Shown here: piece after piece, positions 16,880 through 23,049 of the stretch
How the letters are laid out: each line of letters begins with the position of its first letter
How positions within the stretch are numbered: the first letter of the stretch is position 1
NCBI GenBank assembly: GCA_022041995.1
Contig: CP074390.1
Coordinates: forward strand, 2,542,001 to 2,606,000
Direction of reading: 5' to 3'
Length of the DNA stretch: 64,000 nt
DNA from: Cupriavidus necator
GTDB taxonomy: Bacteria; Pseudomonadota; Gammaproteobacteria; Burkholderiales; Burkholderiaceae
Program-made: the position numbers and the translations under genes
The notes under the pieces: generated by a model
The model's input: the letters and a program-made list of their open reading frames with translations, nothing else
The model's database searches: none
What the model was told of the DNA's origin: nothing

Positions 16880-16981
16880 ATGAGTTTGCGTGACAGTATC
16901 CTGCTGCTTGGCGGATGGCTGGTGCTTTGCGTGACGAGTGGCTCGATGATCACCTTCGCCGCGCAGGTCCTGCCTGGCTAA
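16880..16981 (+). CDS. 33-residue hydrophobic peptide, cassette 1
   Basis: This ORF encodes MSLRDSILLLGGWLVL... and ends in AAQVLPG, one likely membrane helix. Its paralogue at 18708-18809 has the same length and position and conserves RD, LGGW, LC, SGS, IT and AQ-LP. Several codon differences between the two are synonymous (for example AGT/AGC, TCG/TCC, CAG/CAA, CCT/CCG), which is evidence for translation. It lies 77 bp after the repeat-protein stop. It could anchor or export the repeat protein, but this is inference. Confidence 0.65.
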   Translation: MSLRDSILLLGGWLVLCVTSGSMITFAAQVLPG

Positions 16982-16995
16982 AGCACATGCCGCAG

Positions 16996-17034
16996 ATGCC
17001 CCAGGGCTAGGGAATTACCCCAGCCCCGGGGCAT
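16996..17034 (+). terminator. Hairpin between the 33-residue gene and TetR1
   Basis: ATGCCCCAGGGCT and AGCCCCGGGGCAT pair over 13 positions with one mismatch and a 13-base loop, followed by TTTCC. It probably ends the structural transcript so that TetR1 is expressed separately. Confidence 0.55.
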
Positions 17035-17049
17035 TTCCGCTTGAGCGCC

Positions 17050-17065
17050 TATCTTCGCGTAGATA
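17050..17065. promoter_or_regulatory. Candidate autoregulatory operator before TetR1
   Basis: TATCT-TCGCGT-AGATA lies 10 bp before the TetR1 ATG and contains the GTAGATA half-site of O1 and O2. A repressor bound here would block TetR1's own expression. The left half-site is less perfect than in O1 and O2. Confidence 0.45.
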
Positions 17066-17075
17066 AACTGCTTTC

Positions 17076-17642
17076 ATGAAAACGCAATCGGTACGCGAGC
17101 AACTGCTCGAGCACACCCTCGTCCTGATCCGCCGCCGCGGCTTCAACGGCTTCAGCTATCGCGACCTGGCGGAACTGGTGGGGGTCAAGACCTCCAGCAT
17201 CCACTATTATTTCCCGGCCAAGGAGGACCTGGTCCTGGAGGCGGTGAAGGAATACAGCGCCCGCCTGGCCGAGCGCATGCGCTCCATCGACACCAGCCTG
17301 CCGGTCACCGAGCAAGCGGCCATCTACCTGGCGCCGTTCCGCGCCAGCTGCGGCTCAGACCAGATCTGCCTGTGCGGCATGTTGTCGACCGAGACGCTGT
17401 GCCTGCCAGAGTCCGTGCACAAGCTGCTGCAGGGCTTCTTCCTGATGAACGAACAATGGCTGGCCGGCCTGTTGGAGCGCGCGCAGCCGCAGCGCAGCAC
17501 GCCGTTCCCGGTGCCGCCGGCGCGGCTGGCGCAGGTGGTGTTTGGCTCGCTGCAGAGCGGGCTGATTGCGGCGCGCCTGTTCGGGACCTCTGACCGCGTG
17601 GAAGCCGCCGCCGATACGCTGATGGCCGCCGTCGCCGGCTGA
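17076..17642 (+). CDS. TetR-family repressor of cassette 1
   Basis: A 188-residue TetR protein. The HTH covers residues about 5-53, with recognition helix region VGVKTSSIHYYFPAKEDLV. This domain is nearly identical to that of the cassette 2 regulator, whereas the sensor domain has diverged. A cluster of four cysteines (residues 92, 98, 100, 109) lies in the sensor domain and is absent from the paralogue except for one position, so thiol- or metal-based sensing is possible. The likely target is the ATCTAC/GTAGAT dyad found at O1, O2 and before its own start. Confidence 0.9.
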   Translation: MKTQSVREQLLEHTLVLIRRRGFNGFSYRDLAELVGVKTSSIHYYFPAKEDLVLEAVKEYSARLAERMRSIDTSLPVTEQAAIYLAPFRASCGSDQICLCGMLSTETLCLPESVHKLLQGFFLMNEQWLAGLLERAQPQRSTPFPVPPARLAQVVFGSLQSGLIAARLFGTSDRVEAAADTLMAAVAG

Positions 17643-17674
17643 GTTTTTCGCGCGATATCAGTGGCGCGTTTGAA

Positions 17675-17708
17675 GCCGTCTTGTGGCGCAAGCTGCATGA
17701 CGGCTTTT
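17675..17708 (+). terminator. Terminator after TetR1
   Basis: GCCGTC (17675-17680) pairs with GACGGC (17699-17704) across an 18-base loop and is followed by TTTT and CTGTTT. It separates cassette 1 from cassette 2. Confidence 0.5.
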
Positions 17709-17796
17709 CTGTTTGCAGGCTGACGATGCCCGCGCACTGCGTGGGCATCGCATAAAATCGTTTGAAAACAAAGGCATAGCCCCAGAAAGGGAAAGA

Positions 17797-17811
17797 CTAT
17801 CGGGCCGATAG
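17797..17811. promoter_or_regulatory. Conserved upstream dyad, cassette 2
   Basis: CTATCGGGCCGATAG is a perfect palindrome around one central base, 12 bases before the -35 box, matching the cassette 1 dyad at 16153-16167 in sequence and spacing. Confidence 0.5.
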
Positions 17812-17823
17812 GAATGTTTTTCC

Positions 17824-17852
17824 TTGACTATCTACCTAGTAGTAGATAGTAT
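17824..17852 (+). promoter_or_regulatory. Cassette 2 promoter overlapped by operator O1
   Basis: TTGACT, 17-bp spacer and TAGTAT form a sigma70-type promoter slightly stronger than in cassette 1. The CTATCTAC-N6-GTAGATAG operator (17828-17849) is identical to that of cassette 1 over all 22 bp. Confidence 0.7.
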
Positions 17853-17859
17853 TTGACTC

Positions 17860-17943
17860 ATGGAAGCGCTGCACCGCCGGCAACAAGCAAGACAAGGCGA
17901 AAACGTGGCGATCCCATTGCATGACCGGAGGCGGTCATTTTTT
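17860..17943 (+). ncRNA. Short terminated leader transcript / sRNA candidate, cassette 2
   Basis: This is the counterpart of 16216-16298. It starts at an ATG seven bases past the -10 box and ends in ATGACCG-GAGG-CGGTCAT plus a six-T run (17921-17943). The stem is a base pair longer than in cassette 1. The central stretches CTGCACCGCCGG and GTGGCGATCCCA are unchanged between copies. A 30-codon ORF (MEALHRRQQARQG...) is present, but the indel relative to cassette 1 argues for conservation as RNA. Confidence 0.45.
17921..17943 (+). terminator. Intrinsic terminator in the cassette 2 leader
   Basis: A 7-bp stem ATGACCG / CGGTCAT with a 4-base loop is followed by TTTTTT. It precedes the repeat-protein gene as in cassette 1. 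Confidence 0.65.
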
Positions 17944-17958
17944 CGAGACTGAGAATCT

Positions 17959-17972
17959 ATCTACTAGTAGAT
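17959..17972. promoter_or_regulatory. Operator O2, cassette 2
   Basis: ATCTACTAGTAGAT is a perfect 14-bp palindrome and probably the consensus site for the cassette TetR proteins. Its centre is 127 bp from the O1 centre, as against 126 bp in cassette 1. Confidence 0.65.
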
Positions 17973-18052
17973 GCGGGATCGAAAGAACAACCTGCCACAG
18001 CCACTGATACCGAATCGACGCGATCCCAAAACTTCGCACCCTGGAGCCCATC

Positions 18053-18637
18053 ATGACCAAGATCACCAAGACCCTGATTACCGCCGCCACCCTTGCCGCC
18101 GCGCTCGCGGGCGGTGTTGCGCAAGCGGCCGGCGTGCAGGACAGCACCTTCACCGGCGACAAGTACGGCTACACCTTCCGCACCGGCAAGTTCGACACCT
18201 TCACGGAAGGCGCCCGCACCGGCAAGTTCGACCCGTTCACCGAAGGCGCCCGCGTTGGCAAGGCTGATCCCTACACCGACGGTGCCCGCACGGTAGCCGG
18301 CCTGGATCGCAGCGGTGTCTCGGCCCAACCGTCGCGCAGCTTCGACCCGTACACCGACGGTGCCCGCGTTGGCAAGGCTGATCCCTATACCGACGGTGCC
18401 CGCACGGTAGCCGGCCTGGATCACAGCGGCGTATCGGCCCAACCGTCGCGCAGCTTCGACCCGTACACCGACGGTGCCCGCGTTGGCAAGGCTGATCCCT
18501 ACACCGACGGCGCCCGCACGGTAGCCGGCCTGGATCGCAGCGGTGTCTCGGCCCAACCGTCGCGCAGCTTCGACCCGTACACCGACGGTGCGCGCGTGGG
18601 CAAGGCTGATCCCTATACCGACGGCGCCATCGCCTGA
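18053..18637 (+). CDS. Secreted DPYTDGAR-repeat protein, cassette 2
   Basis: A 194-residue exported protein, paralogue of 16407-16802. Its signal peptide of about 26 residues ends in AQA. The mature part has about nine copies of the DPYTDGAR-type motif arranged in a 38-residue super-repeat (FDPYTDGARVGKADPYTDGAR plus TVAGLDRSGVSAQPSRS). The super-repeat occurs three times plus a partial copy, encoded by 114-bp near-identical DNA repeats (18227-18632), so it has expanded recently relative to cassette 1. GGAG precedes the ATG. Its location is periplasmic or extracellular. Function unknown; a structural or binding role is more likely than catalysis. Confidence 0.85.
   Translation: MTKITKTLITAATLAAALAGGVAQAAGVQDSTFTGDKYGYTFRTGKFDTFTEGARTGKFDPFTEGARVGKADPYTDGARTVAGLDRSGVSAQPSRSFDPYTDGARVGKADPYTDGARTVAGLDHSGVSAQPSRSFDPYTDGARVGKADPYTDGARTVAGLDRSGVSAQPSRSFDPYTDGARVGKADPYTDGAIA
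18227..18632 (+). repeat. 114-bp tandem repeat array inside the cassette 2 repeat gene
   Basis: Units begin at 18227, 18341, 18455 and 18569 (TTCGACCCG at each), exactly 114 bp or 38 codons apart; the fourth is partial. Units two to four are almost identical at the DNA level, so copy number probably varies between strains by slippage or recombination without breaking the frame. Confidence 0.85.
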
Positions 18638-18707
18638 GAGCCGGCCGGCGTGATGCCGGCCATTGAAACCCGCCGGGCCGCGTGCGGCCCGTCTTCAGGA
18701 GTTGATC

Positions 18708-18809
18708 ATGCGTTGGCGTGACACTGCGCTGATCCTTGGCGGATGGGTAGGGCTTTGCTTTGCAAGCGGGTCCCTCATCACGCTGATCGCACAAGCGCTG
18801 CCGGCCTGA
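18708..18809 (+). CDS. 33-residue hydrophobic peptide, cassette 2
   Basis: MRWRDTALILGGWVGL... ends in IAQALPA. CAGGAG lies well placed upstream, a better ribosome-binding site than in cassette 1. It is one predicted membrane helix, starts 70 bp after the repeat-protein stop and lies 32 bp before TetR2, so it is probably in one operon with both. It is paralogous to 16880-16981, with mostly conservative or synonymous changes. Confidence 0.65.
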   Translation: MRWRDTALILGGWVGLCFASGSLITLIAQALPA

Positions 18810-18841
18810 ACGGCGCGGCAGCAAGACCAGGAGTTGATGTC

Positions 18842-19429
18842 ATGAACACCCGATCCGTACGCGAGCAACTGGTCGAACATGCGCTGGTGCTGATCCGCCG
18901 CAGGGGGTTCAACGGCTTCAGCTACCGCGACCTGGCCGACCTGGTCGGGGTCAAGACCTCAAGCATTCATTACTACTTTCCGTCCAAGGACGACCTGGTG
19001 CTGGAAGCGGTGCGCGAATACGGCGCCCGCAAGCGGGCGCGCCTGCTTGCAATCGACGCCAGCCTGCCGCCTGCCGAGCAGGCGCGGCAATACCTTGAGC
19101 CTTTGCGCGCGGGTGCCGGCACCGACCAGGCTTGCCTGGTGAGCATGCTGTCGGCCGACGTGCTGATGTTGCCAGACGCGGTGCGCGCCGCGATGCAGGA
19201 CTTTATCCGGCTCAATGAGCAATGGCTGGCCCGCTTGTTCGAGCGCGCCGCCGCGCAGCGCAAGTCGCCCTATCCGGTGCCGCCGCAGCAGCTGGCGCAG
19301 GTGGTGTTCGGGGCGTTGCAGAACGGCTTGATCAGTGCGCGGCTGTTTGGCACGCCGGACCGGCTCGATGCCGCGGCGGCACTGCTGACCAGCGCCATGC
19401 CTGTCGTGCACGAACTAGCCGAAGCCTGA
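18842..19429 (+). CDS. TetR-family repressor of cassette 2
   Basis: A 195-residue TetR protein. The first 58 residues differ from TetR1 at only a handful of positions and share the exact VGVKTSSIHYYFP recognition region, while the sensor domain is clearly diverged and has lost the cysteine cluster. AGGAG precedes the ATG. Unlike TetR1 it has no operator-like dyad before its start and appears to be read from the cassette promoter. It overlaps the convergent hydrolase gene by 15 bp. Both repressors probably recognise the same operators. Confidence 0.9.
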   Translation: MNTRSVREQLVEHALVLIRRRGFNGFSYRDLADLVGVKTSSIHYYFPSKDDLVLEAVREYGARKRARLLAIDASLPPAEQARQYLEPLRAGAGTDQACLVSMLSADVLMLPDAVRAAMQDFIRLNEQWLARLFERAAAQRKSPYPVPPQQLAQVVFGALQNGLISARLFGTPDRLDAAAALLTSAMPVVHELAEA

Positions 19430-20164
19430 CGCGCGTGCGACTGCGTCGCACAGCCACTGCGGATCGTCATGGGGCAGGTCATGCCCGGCCCAGTGGTGCG
19501 TCAGCAACTGCGTTCCCCAGGCTTGTGCGATGCGCGTGGAACACGCCGGGTTGACCAGCCTGTCCGCTGCCGAGGCCACCAGCAGTACCGGGCAACTCGG
19601 CGCAGTGGCGGGTGCGCGATAGCGCGCCGCGGCCAGCAGTTGTGCCAGCGCTGACTGGCGGCTCACCGGCGCATCGGCGGCAATGGCCTGCCAGCCTGCG
19701 AGATCGCTTGCCAGCGTATCGGCGCGGGCACAGGTGATGGCGTGGATGGTCCGCTCGCAGTACGCGCGATCCCGCCAGCGCTGCGCCACGCGCAGCAGCT
19801 TGCACCAGTTGCGCGGCCGCAGCCGCTGCGCCGGCGAGCAGAACGGCCGCATGCTGGTATTGACCAGCACCAGACCGCCGACTTCCTCCGGATATGCGCT
19901 GGCCCATTCGGTCGCAGCCATGGCGCCGAGCGACATGGCCAGCACGCGGTATGGTCCGTGCGCGCCGGCCGCCGACAACTGGCGGCGCACCGCAGTGACC
20001 ATCTCAGGCACGCTCCACGGTGCCGGCTGCGCGGACAGCGCGCCGTTGCCGGGCAGGTCGGGCAGCAGCGGCCGCCCCAGCCCGGCCGCTTGCCAGCGTG
20101 CCGGCAAGCTCCCCCAGTGGCGCGATTCCCGCGTCAGTCCCCGCAAGAACACCCATTGGCTCAT
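19415..20164 (-). CDS. Alpha/beta hydrolase
   Basis: A 249-residue alpha/beta hydrolase. FLRGLTRESRHWG is the oxyanion-loop region. The nucleophile segment is VLAMSLGAMAATEW (MSLGA near residue 97). The Asp lies in ASAADRLVNP near 207 and the His in WAGHDLPHDDP near 233. The ATG at 20164 overlaps the M14 peptidase stop by 4 bp (ATGA), which implies translational coupling in a three-gene operon. No specific substrate is evident. Confidence 0.85.
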   Translation of the reverse strand: MSQWVFLRGLTRESRHWGSLPARWQAAGLGRPLLPDLPGNGALSAQPAPWSVPEMVTAVRRQLSAAGAHGPYRVLAMSLGAMAATEWASAYPEEVGGLVLVNTSMRPFCSPAQRLRPRNWCKLLRVAQRWRDRAYCERTIHAITCARADTLASDLAGWQAIAADAPVSRQSALAQLLAAARYRAPATAPSCPVLLVASAADRLVNPACSTRIAQAWGTQLLTHHWAGHDLPHDDPQWLCDAVARASGFG

Positions 20165-21183
20165 GGCGGCGGCTCCGTTTGCCAGTGTGCGTGTGCCTGC
20201 AGCAGCAGATCGTCGCGCTGCGCGCCGCGCGGCAGCCAGCGATCCGGCGCAAAGGCCACGCGGCCCAGGAAGTCGAACAGGCTCACGTGCCGGCGCAGCA
20301 CGCGCGCGGTGCGGTGCGCCTTGATCGGGTTGAAGATGCCCTCGCGCGAGAACAGCTGGCGCGGGTTCTTCTTGATCCACAGCCACGAGCCCAGTTCCAG
20401 CGTCATCGGCAGGAACAGGTTGCCATGCGGCGTCAGGTCATAGGCATGGTCCCACAAGTCGCCGTGCAGCAGGTACTGGTGGCTTTGCGGCTCGAAGGTG
20501 TAGCCGTGGTGCGGGTGGGCCTGCTCGAACAGCGTCTTGAGCAGGTACATCTCCGGCAGGTGCGCCATCGGCCGGCGCGTGCCCGCGTACGGAAACCAGA
20601 TGCTGTCGCGCCAGCCGTAGCCCGAATGGCAGTCCACCGCAAAGCTGAGCGGGCGTGGCAGCAGTTCTTCCTGCACCACGCGCAGCAGCGCGCGGCTTTC
20701 CGCTTCCATTGGCGCGCCCGCCGGGCCGCGGTACCAGGGCAGCCAGGCGCCGATGCGCTGGCCGCCGGCCAGGAAGGGCACGCGCGCGTCGGCATCCTGC
20801 GGGCCGTTGCGCATCAGGTCGACGCCGTTGGGGTTGGCGCGGGTGCCGGCCCACATGCCGCCGGGGTTGACGATCGGCATGAACACCAGCCGCACCGACT
20901 GCAGTTCGCGGTGCAGCAGCTCGTCCCAGGCCAGCCGGCTCAGCACCGAGCGCAGGTAGTCCAGCACCAGCTGCGTGCCGATACGTTCCAGCCCGTGGAT
21001 GCCGCCGAAGATGCCGATCGCCGGCGCGCCCGGATCGCGGCTGCCGAGCGTGGCGACATGGACGCCGAAGCGACGGCCCTGCACCATGGTTTCGCAGACC
21101 ACCCGCGTGTCCAGCACGTGGCTGCCCGTATCCAGCAAGGCCAGCAGCTGGTCGTACTCGGGGAAGCCGGCGTGCGGGTGCAT
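20161..21183 (-). CDS. M14-family zinc carboxypeptidase-like protein
   Basis: A 340-residue M14 metallopeptidase. GGIHGLERIGTQL carries the HxxE zinc-ligand pair near residue 62, NPNGVDLMRNGP matches the substrate-binding Asn/Arg stretch near 118, and FAVDCHSGYGWRDS holds the third zinc-ligand His near 165. It has no signal peptide from the ATG at 21183, so it is probably cytoplasmic. It lies 5 bp from the HAD gene upstream and overlaps the hydrolase downstream. It may trim cell-wall or amino-acylated small molecules; this is inference. Confidence 0.85.
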   Translation of the reverse strand: MHPHAGFPEYDQLLALLDTGSHVLDTRVVCETMVQGRRFGVHVATLGSRDPGAPAIGIFGGIHGLERIGTQLVLDYLRSVLSRLAWDELLHRELQSVRLVFMPIVNPGGMWAGTRANPNGVDLMRNGPQDADARVPFLAGGQRIGAWLPWYRGPAGAPMEAESRALLRVVQEELLPRPLSFAVDCHSGYGWRDSIWFPYAGTRRPMAHLPEMYLLKTLFEQAHPHHGYTFEPQSHQYLLHGDLWDHAYDLTPHGNLFLPMTLELGSWLWIKKNPRQLFSREGIFNPIKAHRTARVLRRHVSLFDFLGRVAFAPDRWLPRGAQRDDLLLQAHAHWQTEPPP

Positions 21184-21187
21184 GGAC

Positions 21188-21889
21188 TCAGGCGGCCGGC
21201 ACGCCGGCCGTGCCGAACAGGTGCAAGACCGGCCAGCCGCGTGCCTCGGCCGCGTCTCGCAGCGTTGAATCCGGATTGACGGCGACCGGATGGCCAACGC
21301 TTTCTAGCAGCGGCAGGTCGTTGCGCGAGTCGCTATAGAAGGTGGCCTGCGCCAGCGCCGTGGGCGCCATGCCCAGTGTGTCGAGCCACGCCAGCACCCG
21401 CAGCACCTTGCCGGGGCCGAAGGCCGGAACGCCGGCCAGCGCGCCGGTGAATTCGCCGTGCGCGTCATGTTCGGCCTCTACCGCCAGCAGGTGCGGCACG
21501 CCCAGCTGGCGCGCGATCGGTTCGGTGACAAAGCGGCAGGTTGCGGTGACGATGCAGCACAGGTCGCCGGCGGTGAGGTGGCGGGCCAGCAGGTTTAGCG
21601 CATCGGGCCGGATGGCGGGCATGATCACCTCGCGCATGAAGTCCGCGCGCCATTGCGTCAGGCGTTGGCGCGGGTGGCGTGCCAGCAGGCCCAGGGCAAA
21701 GCGGGCATGGGCGGCAAAGTCCAGGCGCCCGGCCTGGTAGGCGGCCAGCCAGCGCGCATTGTGCGCATCGATCTCGGCGGCCTCGGCGCCGCCCACGGCG
21801 ACGAGGTAGCGGGCCCATTCATACTCACTGTCCAGTGGCAGCAGGGTATGGTCGAGGTCAAACAGGGCGAGGCGGGGGGCAGCGGGCAT
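21188..21889 (-). CDS. HAD-IB family phosphatase (SerB-like)
   Basis: A 233-residue haloacid-dehalogenase hydrolase. FDLDHTLLPLDSEYEW near residue 10 is motif I with the nucleophile Asp. CCIVTATCRFVTEP near 105 is motif II. FGPGK and YSDSRNDLPLLESVG near 185 are motifs III and IV. This IB subgroup includes phosphoserine phosphatase and histidinol-phosphatase-like enzymes. The start is taken at MPAAPRLALF. It heads the operon with the M14 peptidase and the hydrolase. The substrate is unknown. Confidence 0.88.
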   Translation of the reverse strand: MPAAPRLALFDLDHTLLPLDSEYEWARYLVAVGGAEAAEIDAHNARWLAAYQAGRLDFAAHARFALGLLARHPRQRLTQWRADFMREVIMPAIRPDALNLLARHLTAGDLCCIVTATCRFVTEPIARQLGVPHLLAVEAEHDAHGEFTGALAGVPAFGPGKVLRVLAWLDTLGMAPTALAQATFYSDSRNDLPLLESVGHPVAVNPDSTLRDAAEARGWPVLHLFGTAGVPAA

Positions 21890-21907
21890 GCGGGATAGCT
21901 CAGTTGG
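21890..21907 (+). other. tRNA-Gly 5'-end-like fragment
   Basis: GCGGGATAGCTCAGTTGG equals the start of a bacterial tRNA-Gly (acceptor strand plus D-arm) except for one missing A. What follows does not form a D-loop closure, anticodon arm or T-arm, so this is no tRNA gene. It abuts the HAD start codon. It is either chance or a scar of a past tRNA-targeted event. Confidence 0.3.
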
Positions 21908-22013
21908 CGAAACCGGCAAGCTTGGCGCGGCGTGGTGACCGCGCGGTGATGAAGGACCCAAGTTTTCCGATACCGGCATTGGTGCCTTATCTGGCGCTGC
22001 AAGCATGCGGGTT

Positions 22014-22907
22014 TCAGGCGGCGTGGGTGGCGGCGGTCGGCTCGTCCAGCGCCACGCAGTCCAGGAAGGCGCCGACCAGCCGCGTCTCGCGCCGGCTCTG
22101 CAGGCAGTATAGGTATTCATGCAGCACCGGCGCGCCTTGTGCGAACGGCACCACGCGCAGCAGCGGGTCGCGCGGGATTTCGCCCAGCGGCACCACGCTG
22201 GCGCCCAGGCCCTGGCGGATGGCCTCGTAGATGGCCTCGCGGCTGCCGATCAGGGTGTGCGGCGGCAGCTCCAGCCCGCACGCGGCCAGTGCCGTCTCGG
22301 TGGCTTTGCGCGTCATCGAGCCGTGCTCGCGCACCAGCAGGTGGCAGCCGCGCAGTTGCGGCAGCTCGACCTGCGGCAGCCGCGCCAGCGCATGGTCCGG
22401 ATGGACCACCAGCACCATCGGGTCCGACGCCAGCCGGATGCAGGCAAGCCGGTCATCGTCCACCGGGTGCGACGACACCGCCGCGTCGATGCGGTACTCG
22501 AACAGCGCCTCCAGCATCTGCTGCGAATTGCCTATGTCCAGGCTCACGTCGATCGCCGGGTAGCGCTGCCGGAACGCCGCCACCGCGCGCAGGATGTAGT
22601 AGGGGCCGGTGGCGCCGATGCGCAGGTTGCCGAAGCGCAGGTTGCCGGCGTTGCGCAGCAGGTAGTCGGCATTGCCTTCCTGCTGCATCAGCTGCTCGAC
22701 CACTGGCATCAGCGCCACGCCCACGTCGCTCAGGTCGACGCGGCTGGCGCGGCGGTGGAACAGCTCCACGCCGTAGGTCTCTTCCAGCTGGCGGATGCGG
22801 CCGGTGACGGTGGGCTGGCTGATGCGCAACTGCCTGGCCGCCATGGTGATGCTGCCCTGGCGCGCCACTTCGAAAAAGGTCATCAGCAGGTCGCCGAGCA
22901 TGGTCAT
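22014..22907 (-). CDS. LysR-family transcriptional regulator
   Basis: A 297-residue LysR regulator. The HTH lies in residues about 8-60 (FFEVARQGSITMAARQLRISQPTVTGRIRQLEETYG), followed by the periplasmic-binding-like effector domain from about residue 90 (LRIGATGPYYILRAVAAF). The sequence resembles LysR proteins that accompany aminoethylphosphonate or similar transport genes, but no such genes are adjacent here. It lies 124 bp upstream of the HAD gene in the same direction. Its target is not obvious from context. Confidence 0.88.
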   Translation of the reverse strand: MTMLGDLLMTFFEVARQGSITMAARQLRISQPTVTGRIRQLEETYGVELFHRRASRVDLSDVGVALMPVVEQLMQQEGNADYLLRNAGNLRFGNLRIGATGPYYILRAVAAFRQRYPAIDVSLDIGNSQQMLEALFEYRIDAAVSSHPVDDDRLACIRLASDPMVLVVHPDHALARLPQVELPQLRGCHLLVREHGSMTRKATETALAACGLELPPHTLIGSREAIYEAIRQGLGASVVPLGEIPRDPLLRVVPFAQGAPVLHEYLYCLQSRRETRLVGAFLDCVALDEPTAATHAA

Positions 22908-22976
22908 CCGCAGGTAAGTTGGGGGGGCAGCCCGGACAGGCCCGGACGACCGCGCAGTCTAGCGGCCCAATATGAC

Positions 22977-23024
22977 AAAACGGCTACGCCCGCCCGCGGC
23001 CGGATCGGCCGGGGGCGGGCGTAG
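22977..23024 (-). terminator. Terminator of the phospholipase C operon
   Basis: CTACGCCCGCCC and GGGCGGGCGTAG form a perfect 12-bp stem (22984-22995 with 23013-23024). On the minus strand it is followed by CCG and TTTT. It lies 26 bp after the phospholipase stop. Confidence 0.7.
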
Positions 23025-23049
23025 CGCTGCCCGTCAGGCGATTTGCGCC

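Noticed and set aside
18227..18632. CRISPR-like array of regular repeats
   Set aside because: The 114-bp units are coding, in frame and contiguous without unique spacers; they encode protein repeats.
21890..21965. A tRNA-Gly gene
   Set aside because: Only the first 18 bases match; no anticodon arm, T-arm or acceptor partner follows.
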